A stretch of DNA of 64,000 nucleotides, taken from Ceratotherium simum simum. Its lineage: Eukaryota; Chordata; Mammalia; Perissodactyla; Rhinocerotidae. The notes beneath the pieces were generated by a model that worked only from the letters and a program-made list of their open reading frames with translations, was not told where the DNA came from and did no database searches. Where the stretch lies: positions 5,486,292-5,550,291 of the forward strand of contig NW_004454182.1 in assembly GCF_000283155.1 (NCBI RefSeq), in the 5' to 3' direction. Shown in pieces: positions 44,961 through 57,546 of the stretch (position 1 is the stretch's first letter; every line of letters begins with the position of its first letter). Both the position numbers and the translations under genes were made by a program.

Positions 44961-46246
44961 TTATACTATTACAGTAACAGCAAAGATTCTGGGCAGGTCA
45001 GGATCCGTGGCTGAAATGAATAGGCAAGTATGTACAACATGCTGTGAGGGGCATCAGGGAGTCTTCGCTGCTACTAAAATTCTGTCATTAGTAATTCATC
45101 TCTCTTTTTTGCTTAATATTATTAAACCCCCAAGATAAGATGTCTGCCTCCCAACACCTCGCTGAGATCAGCTGTGCTGAGAGATGCTGCCTTTGCATCT
45201 CTTTGACAGACATGGCAACTACTTGAGGGGCTCAGTTCTAGAACCGGCACTGCAGAAAAGAGCTCTGGGTAGTTAGGGAGTCTCTCTGAGGGCCAAGGGA
45301 TAGGAGGACAGGGAGAATAGCCAGCGGAGGAGTGTCATTGTCCTTGTTCCAAGTGCCAGCCATGCAATATTGCTGCATAGACAACTTGCAGCAGATCAGA
45401 TGCACCAAATCTTTCAGTCTCAGACAAACTACTAGCTCATACATTTGGTGTCATGCAGTATTCATCCTTTATAACTATTTTAACTGAATGTGATCTGTAA
45501 AGAAGTACACTATGGTTAAGAGTGAGCTTGTCATTCTAAATATCCCCTAGCAAGTTTATAAGGTTCTGTCTATTGGGTTAAAAACCAATGTATTCATTTC
45601 TCTATGACTTGTCTAAGAGACTTCACAAGCCTTCAGAGGTGACCTGTCAGGTTTATTTGTTTCTAATCAGATCCATCATCCATAATTTTTATTTCTCACG
45701 TGTGTTAATTACCACTGACAGTTCGTTCCTCAGACACCCAGTGGAGATGGTCCAGAGGGCCTGATGCATTCTCATCATACGTGACTGAAACATGTAGCCA
45801 GCCAGGAAGAGTACAGTTAAGTGGTCTCCTGACTTTGACTTTGGAAATGAAGCAGAGGGCTGTATTATTTTTGTTCTCAGGGAAAGAAAAGGAATCTTCA
45901 GGAGTCCTCATTTTTAATCTCCAGAAGCTCAGAGTTTGGGAACTTGAGTAGAGTTCTGCAGTGGGAGGCTGGGCAGAATTAGGCAACACTCCCTTTGAGA
46001 GTTCACCATGGTGCCTAGTTCAGCATCAGCATGGCCCCTCTGGAAATCCTACCTTTAGGCAGAGGGACTTACATTTGCTTCCCCCTGCATGGAGCAGAAA
46101 AAATGAGAGTTGGCTTGCATGTAATAGGTGCCAGTAGAAATCTGACTGGCTGATTAGGTCTTCCTGGATAAACCTATACGGGACAATGCTATTTTATTAA
46201 TTTGTATTCTATTTTCAAAACATGATGATATTCTGGGGTGATCAGA
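44961..46246. other. Unassigned, repeat-poor
   Basis: No gene or repeat recognised. Homeodomain-like 'gtcattagtaattcatc' occurs at about 45,084. A minus-strand open stretch at 45,705-45,989 has no domain. Confidence 0.4.
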
Positions 46247-46475
46247 ACATAGTAATTAAGAGCACAAAGTCTGTAGTCAGAGTGCCTGGGCATCTTAGAT
46301 AAGTTACTTCATCTCTCTAAGCTTTCACTTCATTATCTAAAAATGGGGTAATAATAGTACCTGTTTCACAAGATTGTTAGAATATTATATGAGATTATTC
46401 TGTGTGCCATGTCTTTAGAACAGTGCCTAAAACATGGTAAGGTCTCAGCAGAGATCAGCTGTTTTTATTAGGAGA
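46247..46475 (+). repeat. MIR SINE
   Basis: 'catagtaattaagagcacaa', 'gtgcctgggcatcttag', 'ataagttacttcatctctct', 'gggtaataatagtacctg', 'cagtgcctaaaacatgg' and 'gctgtttttattag' give the full MIR order; one of the clearest copies here. Confidence 0.88.
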
Positions 46476-46667
46476 AAAAAAAGAATTGAAATAAGTTAGT
46501 TTCTGACCTATGCACAGAAAGAAACACAGCCTACATCAGAATAAACTGAGATTTGGTTCCAGGTCTGCTACAGACTCAAGCTGTCGCTATAAAATATCAA
46601 ATATATTTATCAATTAAATTTTTAAAAACTTTATTCAAGTTTAGTACATAACTATGTATAGCAACGC

Positions 46668-46905
46668 AAATATTTATGGGCACCCACTGCTGTGCTAGAT
46701 CTAGGGATACAGGGATGAATAAGACACAACCCTTACTTTCAAGGAGTTAACAGACTGGTTGGGGACATCCATAAGTAAATGGATAATCAAGATACAGTGT
46801 TGAAGCAGAGGTAAGCTTGTGACAGAAACACACATGTGACCCAGCCAGAGAACGGATGACCTTAGAGAAGGCTTCCTGGAATGGAATAGACATAGATTTG
46901 CTTTG
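46668..46905 (-). repeat. L2 3'-end, antisense
   Basis: 'tttatgggcacccactgctg tgctag', 'gatacagggatgaataagac', 'caaggagttaacagactgg' and 'gagaaggcttcctggaatgg' follow the antisense L2 order. Confidence 0.7.
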
Positions 46906-48799
46906 ACAACAACCAATTCGTTCAACCCAACCTTCTCTCTTACTCGGTTCTTTTATCTATTTAGAGAAAATAAAATGTTTATCATTGGCTGTTTTGTGAT
47001 TTAAGACTCTGCCATCCTAGAAGAAAGAAAATTATCTTCACCTTTAGTATTATTCCAACTGCCTGTCTGTCACCTTAACTTCAAAATCAAACTATTGCAA
47101 AGTCAGGATTTACTCTCTCCACTCTCTTCAACCCAACCCATCGTTAAGATGTTTTAGATCGATTAATTTCATGTTGATTCCATTGTAAGCACTTTGCTCA
47201 CTTCAGAAAACATGGAAAATATGAAATATGATAAAATGGTTGGTTCTTATTATTCTATTCATTATAATTAACTAGTTAGTTTCAACATCCTAGGAAATGT
47301 TATTTACCTAGTAAGTAATTTTGCTAGTAAATTATTTGTTCAACTGATTATGTAATAATCAGAATAATCTGACCCCAGAAATGTCTGGGGAAAATATATA
47401 GCTAAAGATGGCTTCTCTGTCTCTCAAACTCTAACAACATCTTACAATCTAGAATTTACTTGACGACCATTTAGCAAAAAGACTCAACTCTTGGGTAATA
47501 GACCCAAGGGAGGGGAAGAGTGATGTGAACAATTCAAAACCTTGCGTAATCCCCAAATCAATTAAATGTAGCATTCAAATGTGTTTTTATTAGTTACTGT
47601 ATATTTAAACAAAGTATTTCTAACATTTTGGAATTTCACAGAAAAGTAAGCAAAATAATGAAATCCTGAGATTTTAGTTGGTTACTCAACTTGCTTTCTT
47701 TCCTCCCACTGACATATCCTCTCCCACTCCCTGCTACGTATTGAGAGTGGGTGATCTCACTTGCTATATTGATGCTGAAGTTGGAGATTCCCTACACATT
47801 TGCTTATTCGTATCTTCTCTAGGGCAGGGAGATAATTGTTTTAGTTTGAAAGACTTCTAGCTTCTGAGCCAGAATAGGCAAAAATCCTTTTATGTTAACA
47901 AAGTACTCCATTAAGCAGAATAGGTAACATTGTAGATTAAAGAAAAAAAATTTTTTTGAAAACTGCTAATCTACCACCTAATGGAGACTTGGCCACAGCC
48001 AATAGCCCGCTTGCTCAGGAAAGTGGACAATTTATGCCAGGGAATAGTCGGTAATACTGATTGTATTCTTTTTTATAGGCTGAGCACTTTCTAGAAGAAA
48101 GACCTTTTTGGGTTTTTTTTAATGTAGGGCTTAAAACAACACTTAGATGCAAGTCTGAATGTATTTTTACTGTTCTGGAAATTTTATTTAGAATAATCAT
48201 TGGATGTAAAGCCACCTGTAAATGAGCTCCCTAAAGCTGGACATGTGTTTGCATTTTCAAAGACTATTATTTTGCATTTCATGACAATGCAACGTGGTGA
48301 ATTATAAGACCAGTGGAATTACATTACAGGTATCAATGTACATTAAGAAGTAATAGAATGAGACGTTTTAGCTGACAGTCACAGTTTTATAGCATGTATA
48401 ATAGGAATCTTGTAACGATAAAGCATGTCGCTAATAGAGTTACAGCGCACAGCAGAAAGAAGTCAACACTTCTTTCCACAGCTGCCTTGTCGCCCCCTCT
48501 CTCTCCTTCTTCCTCATCAATACTTCCTTTATTACCTGGCATTTATTCACAATGTATTGAACAAAGGGGAAGTTGTCTCCCAAAGGCCGTAGTTGTATGC
48601 TGCACACATGAAGAATGTATTGGGAATGCCTTCTAATCTCGTCAATAAACATATTAACGTGAAACATGGCATCCTCTCTAATAACGCCATAGAGTTACGT
48701 ACATATCATTATATATCACAGTAGCTCATATGGGGTATTTTTATCTGTCTCTTTTCATGTGTTCTTAAGAAAATTCTGGTTAGGTAGACTTTTCAAGTA
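46906..48799. other. Unassigned, repeat-poor
   Basis: AT-rich without recognised gene or repeat. Short open stretches around 48,394-48,667 on both strands have no domain. Confidence 0.4.
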
Positions 48800-48892
48800 A
48801 GGCACCAAATTTGATTTATTTTTGTATTCTAAATGCCCAGCACAAGGACTGGCTGATAATACTGTACACACTCAATAAATGGTTGACCAAAC
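48800..48892 (+). repeat. L2 3'-end fragment
   Basis: 'atttttgtattctaaatgccc agcacaaggactggc' and 'cactcaataaatggttgacc' are the L2 sense 3' end. Confidence 0.6.
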
Positions 48893-49035
48893 TGAGTTAT
48901 TATGAGTTTCATTTTATGGATGAAGGGACTGAGGCTTAAGAACTTAAGAGTCTAGGGTGACAGCTGGTGAGTTGCAGGGGCCAAGGCTGAACTCAGAACT
49001 TTTGATTCTAGCACTCCGAACTCTGCATTTCAGCA
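48893..49035 (-). repeat. MIR fragment, antisense
   Basis: 'ttttatggatgaagggactg aggcttaag', 'cagctggtgagttgcagg' and 'gattctagcactccgaactct' fit a reversed MIR 5' half. Confidence 0.7.
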
Positions 49036-49689
49036 CTCGGGCTCCATCAAGGCACAGAGGGGAGGGCGCCGGTCAGAGTGTGGAGTCCTTGGGATGCCAG
49101 GGAACAAGAGGATAGCGCCTGACACAAACGAAGGACAGGGCAGTTTCAGCAGCCAGAGTTCCCCCTTTTTTTTTCTTTGTCACAAATTTTCTGGGATCAG
49201 CTAACGTCTCTCTTCATGGCTCACATCCCTGAGTCTCCTCCCCGCCTGATTAGGCACCCTTGATTACTAATAATTATGTGTTTCTTGTTACTGCATTTTC
49301 AAAACCAGAACCATGACCTCAAGAATTTTCAAATAGAACTATGTCTAAGCCCAGGGGGGGCCTGGTCTTTTGTTCTGGAGGGTACTGATCATTGCAAGCA
49401 CCCTTGCTGCCATGCTGGGGAGACCAGGGAGGTCCATGGAGGGGACACAGGTCTTCCTGTCATATCCGGCCAACTTAAGCCACGTTTAGGGTCTTTTCCT
49501 CCAAAGCTATGAGATGCATGAAGTGCATCCCTCTGAAGTCCTCTTTTCTACTTCTTTGTTTTATAATGTCGTATTAAGTGCAACTCTCACTTCGTTTGTA
49601 TTGTTAAACACAAGTGAAATGTACAGAATAATCAGATTTCCCAGCAGATTGTGTTCTCTTTAATATCAATTTCTAAGAGTAAAGACGAA
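49036..49689. other. Unassigned spacer
   Basis: Left part (49,040-49,160) is GC-richer. A plus-strand open stretch at 49,276-49,512 ends with no domain or clear splice context. Nothing assignable. Confidence 0.35.
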
Positions 49690-49930
49690 GAAACCAACAT
49701 CTGACTGCCTACTCTGCAAGGCACTGTGTTAGGAGTATTTTCTGATCCTAATCTTTAAAAAAATGCAAAAAGCTCTTAAGATAGAACTTATTACACCTTG
49801 CTTTGTAAATAAGGATACTAAAGCCCAAAGACATAAATAAAGTGCCCAAGGCCAAAAACCAGCAAAGGACTGTTGAAATCTGATTCCAGAGCTCTTTGGT
49901 GCTTTCCATGCTCTACCCCAGCTCTTAAAG
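49690..49930 (-). repeat. MIR SINE, antisense
   Basis: 'ctgcctactctgcaaggcactg', 'taaataaggatactaaagccc', 'aagtgcccaaggccaaaaac' and 'ttccagagctctttggtgc' are in reversed MIR order. Confidence 0.8.
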
Positions 49931-50164
49931 ATATTTCTAGTCATATATTTTGATGCCAAGGAACTTTTCTATACGTAAATTTCCCGTAAACCAGGCATTT
50001 AGAAGCTTTATTTTAGAAAAGTCACTCTGGCACACTCCAAATACAGGACTGCACTCCAGAATAGTAGCCATCTTATTCAGTGATCCCATGGCCTTAATAA
50101 AATTATATTTTTGGTTTCAAGATTACGCACTGAAAGTCAGTGTGGAATCATGAGAAAATATAAC

Positions 50165-50320
50165 ACGGTAATGGAAACTAGCAGATCAAGATTCTGATCT
50201 CAAATCTGACAAAGACTAGCAGTAAATCTTGGTAAATCACCTAACTTCTTTGGACTTGAATTTCCATTCCAGTATAACCAAGATGATCTTGAAGGTGCCT
50301 TCCCGTTCTGGAAGTTATCT
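50165..50320 (+). repeat. MIR3-like SINE
   Basis: 'tcttggtaaatcacctaac' and 'ctttggacttgaatttccatt' then 'accaagatgatcttgaaggtg ccttcccgttctgg', the last being the MIR3-type tail. Confidence 0.65.
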
Positions 50321-50329
50321 ACACATTTT

Positions 50330-52149
50330 AACAATCCATCATAAAAGAAGTGATTTTCAATTATTCGTTTAATGCACAATTGTACCTTCCTCTAAAAGAA
50401 AAAACCCTCAGGAATATAAATCTGTTGTTTTATATCCCCTCTGATATAATTTACTGATACTAACACGATTAAAGAATCTAAATGAAAATTACTTTTATTT
50501 AACTTGTTTTGTTTAGAAACAGAGCTTAGGTGAAATTATTTTGTGGCAGATTAAGTGATGGAAAAATAAATTTGCCTTTAAGGAGAAGGACAAAGAGAAC
50601 ACTGTTGACATAAAGCTTAAAGTGTCAATTTATGGTCATGTTAGGGGCTTAGTGACTTAGTGTGTCCACCCCAGTCTCTAACACCATAGCTGTATTATTA
50701 ATACATCCTTATACAACTTAGGGAAAATAATTAGCTGAGGACTTTTTCACAGTTGAAATAGGTGCAAAATATAATTTCCTTTAAATTGAGAACGAAATTT
50801 AGGCCACATACTCTGAGTCTATTTATGCAGTTTCATTTTAAGGCTTTGAATTAGAGTTATATCTACCATCATCTCACATAGACAAACTTTTGTTTCCTTT
50901 TGTAATAAAGCAGATCTTTATAGAAACTATTTGAAGTCTAATAATTGCAGAAGGAAAATTGGATATGCCCTATGAGACAATTAGCACCTACTAGTTTAAC
51001 CTCCACAGTTAATGAATGGCTGCTTAACTAATATGTACTTAAATTCAGAGGAGGATTAACAATCAAGTCTTCTGAAGAAGATTTTTTTCTTTTAACAAAA
51101 AAGACCGTTGACAAATGAGCATAATATCTTAATGAGATATGTCTGTTTCGTTTTAATCTTCCTGTAGATTTCTCCACATACACACACACACACACAAAAT
51201 TCTCCTGAAAAGTTTAAAAGTGACCCTCCAGTGCGACTGTTCCATCATTCACATTCAGAATCAGTGAGGATTTCCAATAAAGCAGGCATTGACCGCAGAG
51301 AACAATGCTGCTAGATTGTGCAGATTGCATGTGGGAAAATAAAATGCTCACGAAAATTGCCTCCTCAAAGTGAATGTCAGCATTTCTAAGTTTGATTTTT
51401 ATTTGATTTCAGAGTCTTTTTTTTTTTTTCTGCAAGAAAGCATTCCTAATAGAAGTGAGTGACAAAAAGATGTGGAATTCTTCGCTTCTCAAGAATACAT
51501 TTATTTCTTAATTTTAGTCAAGTTAAAAAGAATCAATTGCTTCTGAATGAAGTTGTAAATACTACTGATGCAAAAAAAGAATCAGTCTGCTAAAATTCGT
51601 GGGATAGGAGGAGAGGAGAAAATCTATTTTGGTATGTGATCTCATTAAGCATTGACATTTTGGGCATTTTTTCCTTAGTTAACACAATACGTTTGGTTTT
51701 GTGTCTCATTTCATTGCTCCTTCCTTGCTCTGGTGCGTTTACCAACTGAAACAAGGTGCTTGAGGAGAAGCCTAGAAACCTTGATGAAACGTTTAATTTC
51801 ATCAAAGATTATCATCTCTTCCCCTAGCCCCATTCTTCCTGAACTGTTTACACTACTGGACCATAAAAAAGATGAACTATTTTTGGTCACAAGAAACACA
51901 TTTTAAAAAGTAAAATTTCCTTAATAGTGGCAACCACTATCATTTTGTCGGCTCTGCAGGGCCATACAAGAGTAAAAAGAAAGGTCTCAGTGCTTCCCCT
52001 CAGTGGAATGGGGTGGAGTAACATTTTCCACGTGAACTAGCAAAGGAAAACATTGTACAAATCAGCTGATCAGTTTGGACAAACTTTGATTTTGAACTGT
52101 TTATTTTTTTTTTAATAGGGAATCATGCCATGTCAAATTTCCAATTTTT
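50330..52149. other. Long repeat-poor block, part resembling conserved non-coding sequence
   Basis: No transposon recognised. The 50,480-51,560 part is rich in homeodomain-like cores ('gagacaattagcacc', 'cagttaatgaatggc', 'cttaatgagatatg'), interrupted by a short (CA)n at 51,178-51,196 and a T run at 51,417-51,430. Minus-strand open stretches at 51,590-51,899 lack domains. Confidence 0.33.
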
Positions 52150-52960
52150 ATTCTTTACACATTTCAATAGAAAACACGTCATCTTTTGTTTCTAATTCTT
52201 CCTTTGCTGTGGAGGTGAAAGCGATAACCTTCTATTTAATTGGCTACTTGTAGTTCATTAGGAGAGGCAGCATCGTTAAGTCATATTGGAGCGTTTATAG
52301 GAGCTAATCTTGCAGGCGGTTAGCATTCCCCTTGACCTTGTTAAAGGTAAAGGAGGTCAGACTTGGGTTCAACAGAGGCACTCTCTTGCCAAGGAGACTG
52401 GCATGACAAAGTAATCGGTGTGTGTCACTTTTCATTAATCACATCACTTTCCTTTTCATGAACTACCAGCAGATAATTGTTACTAAATGCGATTTGCAAC
52501 ACTCCGTGCAGTGGTTGAAGAACCAGAAATAGGCAAACAGATAAAAACATTGTTTAGCTTGCAGGCAGCAAGTGTTTGCTATTCAGAGGTACATCATGCA
52601 TAAACATTGATTTAGCCATGAGCTGACACTTATAAAGCTTTTGCTGTTTCCAGAAAGCCCTGTGGTCAGGCTAAGTAATAGCCAAGGGCAAGCACTTTTA
52701 CCTGGATGGCCAGGTTACATTGTATTTAAATTGCCTGATCTGAAATAAATCAGTTTCCCCAATGTTAGACCGCTGCAAGATTGCCATAGGTGAGAATCAA
52801 GTCACTAAATAAAATGTTTGCCTTTATGGTGAAAGATTCCTAGAGGGCCGTTTGTTGATTTTGAATAAATATTTCATTAAGTCCGAGCTGCTGCACATAA
52901 TTTGGAAGCTAAGGCTTTATTTAAATCAATGTAGACTAACAGCTTTCTTTAATAAAATCG
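52150..52960. other. Candidate conserved enhancer-like block
   Basis: Repeat-free, even in composition, with clustered factor-like motifs: ERR/SF1-type TGACCTTG (52,333-52,340), then AGGTAA-agg-AGGTCA (52,345-52,359), a DR3-spaced nuclear-receptor pair; 'cttttcattaatcac' and 'gcagataattgttac' homeodomain-like cores; and 'taaaaacattgtttagc' SOX/FOX-like text. This is the most enhancer-like stretch I can see. Function and conservation are inferred, not shown. Confidence 0.35.
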
Positions 52961-53414
52961 GGTTACATATTGTACAATGAACAAAGTTTTTCTTATCAGG
53001 GCTTCCCAATTTTTAAACCCCTCCAAAGTGATTGATAGTACTTTGAGTGTGCTGGTGGGTTTGGCACACGTGGCTTGTGGTTCCTCTAGAGCCAGGTTCA
53101 TTCTAGGAAGCAGCGTAGTTCTGTGATCAGTGGTCCTCAGGATGGAACACATGTGTGCAGCATTCCCTAAGTTTATGCTATGGAAGTGTCGCCAGACACT
53201 TGACGAAGCAAGTCAATAGTGCAGCATTTCTCTCCCCACTCTATGGTGTTACTAGCTCAACATTGTGTATAAGCTACGATGGTGCACAGAAGCGGGAATT
53301 AGCTATGAAGACAGACAGACATAGCAGGAACGGGGAACCCAGACTACTATCAATGTTTTCAGGCTCCTCCTCTCTGCCATTTGTCCTGTTTTCTTTCTTT
53401 TAGTCATTGAGATT
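52961..53414. other. Unassigned spacer
   Basis: No gene or repeat recognised before the ERE at 53.4 kb. Confidence 0.4.
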
Positions 53415-53688
53415 CCACATCATTTTTTTTTTTTGCTTTTTGCTGAGGAAGTTTTGCCCTGAGCTAACATCCCTTGCCAATCGTCCTGGTTTTTTTTCCT
53501 TGAGGAAGATTGGCCCTGAGCTAACATCTGTGCCAGTCTTCCTCTATTTTGTATGTGGGTCACCGCCACAGCATGGCTGACAAGTGGTATAGGTCTGTGC
53601 CCGGGATCCGAACCCACAAACCCAGGCCGCCAAAGCGGAGCACACCAAACTTTAACCACTGGGCCATGGGGCTGGCCCCACCACATCA
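53415..53688 (-). mobile_element. ERE SINE, antisense, 8-bp TSD
   Basis: Element at about 53,423-53,680: poly(T), two 'tgaggaag(t/a)t(t)...ccctgagctaacatc' modules, reverse B box 'gggatccgaaccc' and a GGGGCTGGCCCC head. Duplication CCACATCA at 53,415-53,422 and 53,681-53,688. Confidence 0.95.
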
Positions 53689-54361
53689 GTTTTAATATGC
53701 ACGAGTACCTTATTTGATAGTAAGATACGTAAAATTAAAGAACTCCACACTAACAACATGCGCTAACTACAAAGAGGATTTCTAGGAGAAGATGAATTAA
53801 AATTGGAAAGGTTTCTTTTTCTTAAAAAAAAAAGTAAAGGAAGACCTGTTATTCAAACCCAACTTCTCAAAGTTTTCTCCATGGATAATATTATTGTCAA
53901 ACAAAACCCTAATACTCAGTAGAGGGGGAAAAATCATATTTTGGTAGAATAGAAAAAGTAATTTAATCAGATATATACAGATTTATTTATAAAAAAGTTG
54001 AGTTATTTCCTTATATAAAATCTATTTTGCAAATAGTTTATTGATTCTGAGAAAGAGTTTTCAGAAAGTATATTAAAGTAAAAAAAATCCACCCAATAAT
54101 AATGCATAATATAAACTTATAAAAACACATTACACTCACTGCTGAAATGAATTACAGAGTCCCCACTGCATAAGCAGATGTAGTATTCTATTTTTATGAA
54201 TCTCAATTTCATCCTGTGTTCACATTTTTTATTATGGTAACTTCTGCAATCATTAATCTTTATCATATTTAGTTTTTAGACATCGGTTACTTTAGAGCAT
54301 TTAGCATCTAATGAAACTAACACTTTATATGATTATAGGTGTGAACTATCCCTAAGCAATA
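53689..54361. other. Unassigned, AT-rich
   Basis: No gene or repeat recognised. Confidence 0.4.
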
Positions 54362-54580
54362 ATATGAAAAAAATAGCTAGCCCTTCTTAAATGCTAACTA
54401 TATTCTAAGTACTCTATACATATTAACTTAGTTAATCCTTGCAACAATATATGAAGTAGGAGATGTTATCATCACCATTTACAGACGAGGAAATGAAGGT
54501 GCAGAGAGCTTCAGCATCTTGACTAGGATCACACTGTGAGCTCTGGAGCTGCATTCAAACCAAAACAGACCAGCCAGAGT
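54362..54580 (-). repeat. MIR SINE, antisense
   Basis: 'tctaagtactctatacatat taac', 'gttaatccttgcaacaat', 'catttacagacgaggaaatg aagg' and 'gatcacactgtgagctctgg' are in reversed MIR order. Confidence 0.85.
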
Positions 54581-56636
54581 ATGCACACGAGTCCCTAAGC
54601 GACACTGCCCCCAAGCACTTTCACACATTCCATGTTGACACACCATATACCAGCCAGGTCTCCCTTGATTTGAGATGTGGTAGTCATACATATCATAGAC
54701 TGTGCATGTCTACTGTTAGCCTTATGTTGTCTGCTACGTGCTTGGGGATTTGAATAATTTACCCTCAGGCTTGCTTTCTTCCAGTGTAAAATATTATTTC
54801 TAATATACATAAAGTAAGATTGCATAGTTTTAACATAAATGGATGCAGACAGACCTAAGAGGGGAAATAGACAAGACCTCATAACTGGATGATAGATTTT
54901 GTCCTTAACAGGGAATGATGTTGATGCATTAAAACTTTTCTCCCTCTCCCCAGTATGACTTTTCTCCCCCAGACTCAGAAACCCTATCAGGGTCACCCCG
55001 TCTGTTTCCTGCTCTCTACAGCGAAGTGTAGAGGCTCCTGTGGGCTTGTTTCCTCTTTCTAACAGCTGAATTGGCTAACTTCACGTTTCCTGTGTGGAGC
55101 AGGTGGAAGCAATGTCTGTCTGCCTAGCTAAGCTAATTTTCCTTTTCCTCTCGGCATCCAGGACTTATCTTCCTTCCTCTTTAATGGATAGAAGTTCTTT
55201 AGGGAGGTTTTTTTTTTTCCCTTGTGTAAATATAAAGAAAAGCAGCATAATATTTTCTTCAACCTTATTAAATTGCATTTCACCCTTGAAAAATGACCCA
55301 GTGGTTCAGTGACAGCTTGGGTGTGAAATAGGACAGGATACTCAGATGTGTATGAAGCCTTGTCTCAGGCGTACCTGTCCAGACTTGGCATGACACATAA
55401 AGACAGAGAGACAGTGCTCGCCTTGGTCTTCTCTGGCAGTACCAGCTTCTGCAATTAGGTAAGTGGATGTGGTCCTTCAGCACTACAAAAAACTTAATTC
55501 AACAACCAAAATAACATCAAAATAATTCAGATCCTTCTCTCTTGTTGCTCGAGGCTATAAAGTTGTTACATAGGCCACCTCTTTAAGCAACTCCTTTTAT
55601 ATTCTCCCATTCACTGTCTCTTTTATTACACTCCCATTCACTCCCCTTACCCACCTCTGGTCCAAGAAGAAAAACCTCCTCAGCCTCAGGCTCCAATCCA
55701 CTTTTCTCTCCTTCTTCCTCCTGATCCTGCCTTGTCCAGAACCTGTGTCTGGCCTGGGAGGAATGTTTTCAGTAGTAGGGGTGAGTAGGAGATTAAGAGA
55801 AAAACAGGAATTCTCTTTAGCAGTTTGGGGGAAAGGGAAAAGTTGATAATTCTCAGGTTAATACATTTTATCCCCCACAGGTAGGTCATCTCTTTTCTTT
55901 CCTCCCATCCTCACTATAACCCCCAGCCAATCTTGTTGACATAAAATGTTGTTGAGATAAAAATTACTTTTTTTTTCTAGTAAACATGAATTTACAAACT
56001 GGAACTGAAATCATAATTGATAGATCCATACAAGAATTCTCCCATTTGGGCAATTGGTTTTTGAAAGTTTCTCATCCTATAATATTTACTCAAGAACAGA
56101 TTTGATTTCTTTCTATATGATTCTACAACATGCTACACTAGGTGATGGATTTTAATGTTAAAAAAGAGACTCCTATCTCTATCCTGCTTGGATGTGGGGT
56201 GGGTGGACGGAAGGAGAATAGTCATTAAATAAATATCAACATAATAATTTTATTCCAGTTATTATAAGAACTACAAGAAAATGTAGTCTGCAATGAAAGC
56301 TACAAGAGTGAAGTTTCACCTACAACTGGGGAGGAGGTTAGCACTTACTAAAAGTTTCCTGAGTAAATGAATCAACACATTCAAATATTATATGCAAGGC
56401 TTTGGAGAATTCCAATTTATTGGGAAATCAGAATCATCTTTTCTGTGTTCTTTTTGATCTATTGCTTACACTGTAGAACATTCCAAAGAGAAAGCTTAGA
56501 AGTTTGTATAGCAGGACAAATCTTATCTAAATTCTAGCTCACTGCTGTTTGAACTGCCATTTTCATTGATGAGAAATGGCTTATTGCTTTTTCATCCCTG
56601 TCTTTCACTTTGGTTGATAAGCAAAAGCAATGCCAT
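54581..56636. other. Unassigned tract
   Basis: No gene. The longest open frame (54,595-54,996, minus, 133 codons) has no recognisable domain, and its left end overlaps the MIR region. The 55,600-55,720 part is pyrimidine-rich and may be a LINE relic. Confidence 0.38.
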
Positions 56637-56919
56637 TAAATACTAAGATGTTTTTTTTTTTTTGAGGAAAATTGGCCTTGCGCTAGTATCTGTTGCCAAT
56701 CTTCCTCTTTTTCTTTATTCTCCCCAAAGCCCCAGTACATAGTTGTATATTATACTTGTAGATTTGTAGCTTTTCTATATGGGACGTCACCTCAGCATGG
56801 CCTGATGAGCAGTGAATAGGTTCACACCCAGGATCCAAACCCGGGGAACCCCAGGCCACTGAAGCAGAACACGTGAACTTCACCACTACTCCACCGGGCT
56901 GGCCCCTAAATACTAAGAT
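56637..56919 (-). mobile_element. ERE SINE, antisense, perfect 13-bp TSD
   Basis: Element at about 56,650-56,906: poly(T), 'gaggaaaattggccttgcgc', the long middle 'cagtacatagttgtatatt', reverse B box 'ggatccaaaccc' and a CACCGGGCTGGCCCC head. Duplication TAAATACTAAGAT is perfect (56,637-56,649 and 56,907-56,919), the longest clean one in the window. Confidence 0.97.
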
Positions 56920-57122
56920 CTTTAAGACTTGGTTTTTTCTCTCTCTCTTTTTTTTTTTTTAGCTTAAGTTTATACACACCTATTTAACATCATATTACCC
57001 ATCTCATCCACGAGGAAACAAGTTTAGAGAAGTTGAATAGCATGGCCTTATTCACCAAGCAGAGCCACCCTGGGCTCCTAACCCCATACTCTCCTTTACG
57101 GTTTTGTTTAATATAAATTTAA

Positions 57123-57546
57123 GTCATTATATTAGTTTGCTAGGGCTGCCGTAACAAAGTACCACAGGCTGGGTGGTTTAAACAACAGAAATTTATTTTC
57201 TCATAGTTGTAGAGGCTGGAGATTCAAGATCAAGCTATTGGCCAGGATTGGTTCACTCTGAGGGCTGTGAAGAGAGGATCTGTTCTAAGCCTCTTTCCTT
57301 GACTCATAGATGAACTTCTTGTCCTGTGTCTTCACATCATCTTCCTTCTGTCCATGTCTGTGTCCTAATTTCCTCTTCTTATAGGGACACCAGATATATT
57401 GGGTTACAGCCCACCTTAATGACCTCCATTTAACTTAATTACCTCTATAATGGCCCTATTTCCAAATATAGTCACATTCTGAGGTCCTGGGGTTAGGCTT
57501 TCAATTATGTATTGGGAGGGAGCACAATTCAGCACATAACAGTCAT
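57123..57546 (-). mobile_element. MLT1-type (ERVL-MaLR) solo LTR, antisense, TSD GTCAT
   Basis: TATATTAGTTTGCTAGGGCT at 57,128 to CAGCACATAACA at 57,541, the reverse of the same LTR type as at 18.0 kb. Internal landmarks 'gtttaaacaacagaaattt', 'gacaccagatatattggg' and 'cacattctgaggtcctggg' are shared with that copy. A perfect 5-bp duplication GTCAT flanks it (57,123-57,127 and 57,542-57,546). Non-coding remnant. Confidence 0.92.

Noticed and set aside
54595..54996. 133-codon minus-strand frame as a possible exon
   Set aside because: No recognisable domain and no convincing splice sites; its left end sits beside a MIR.
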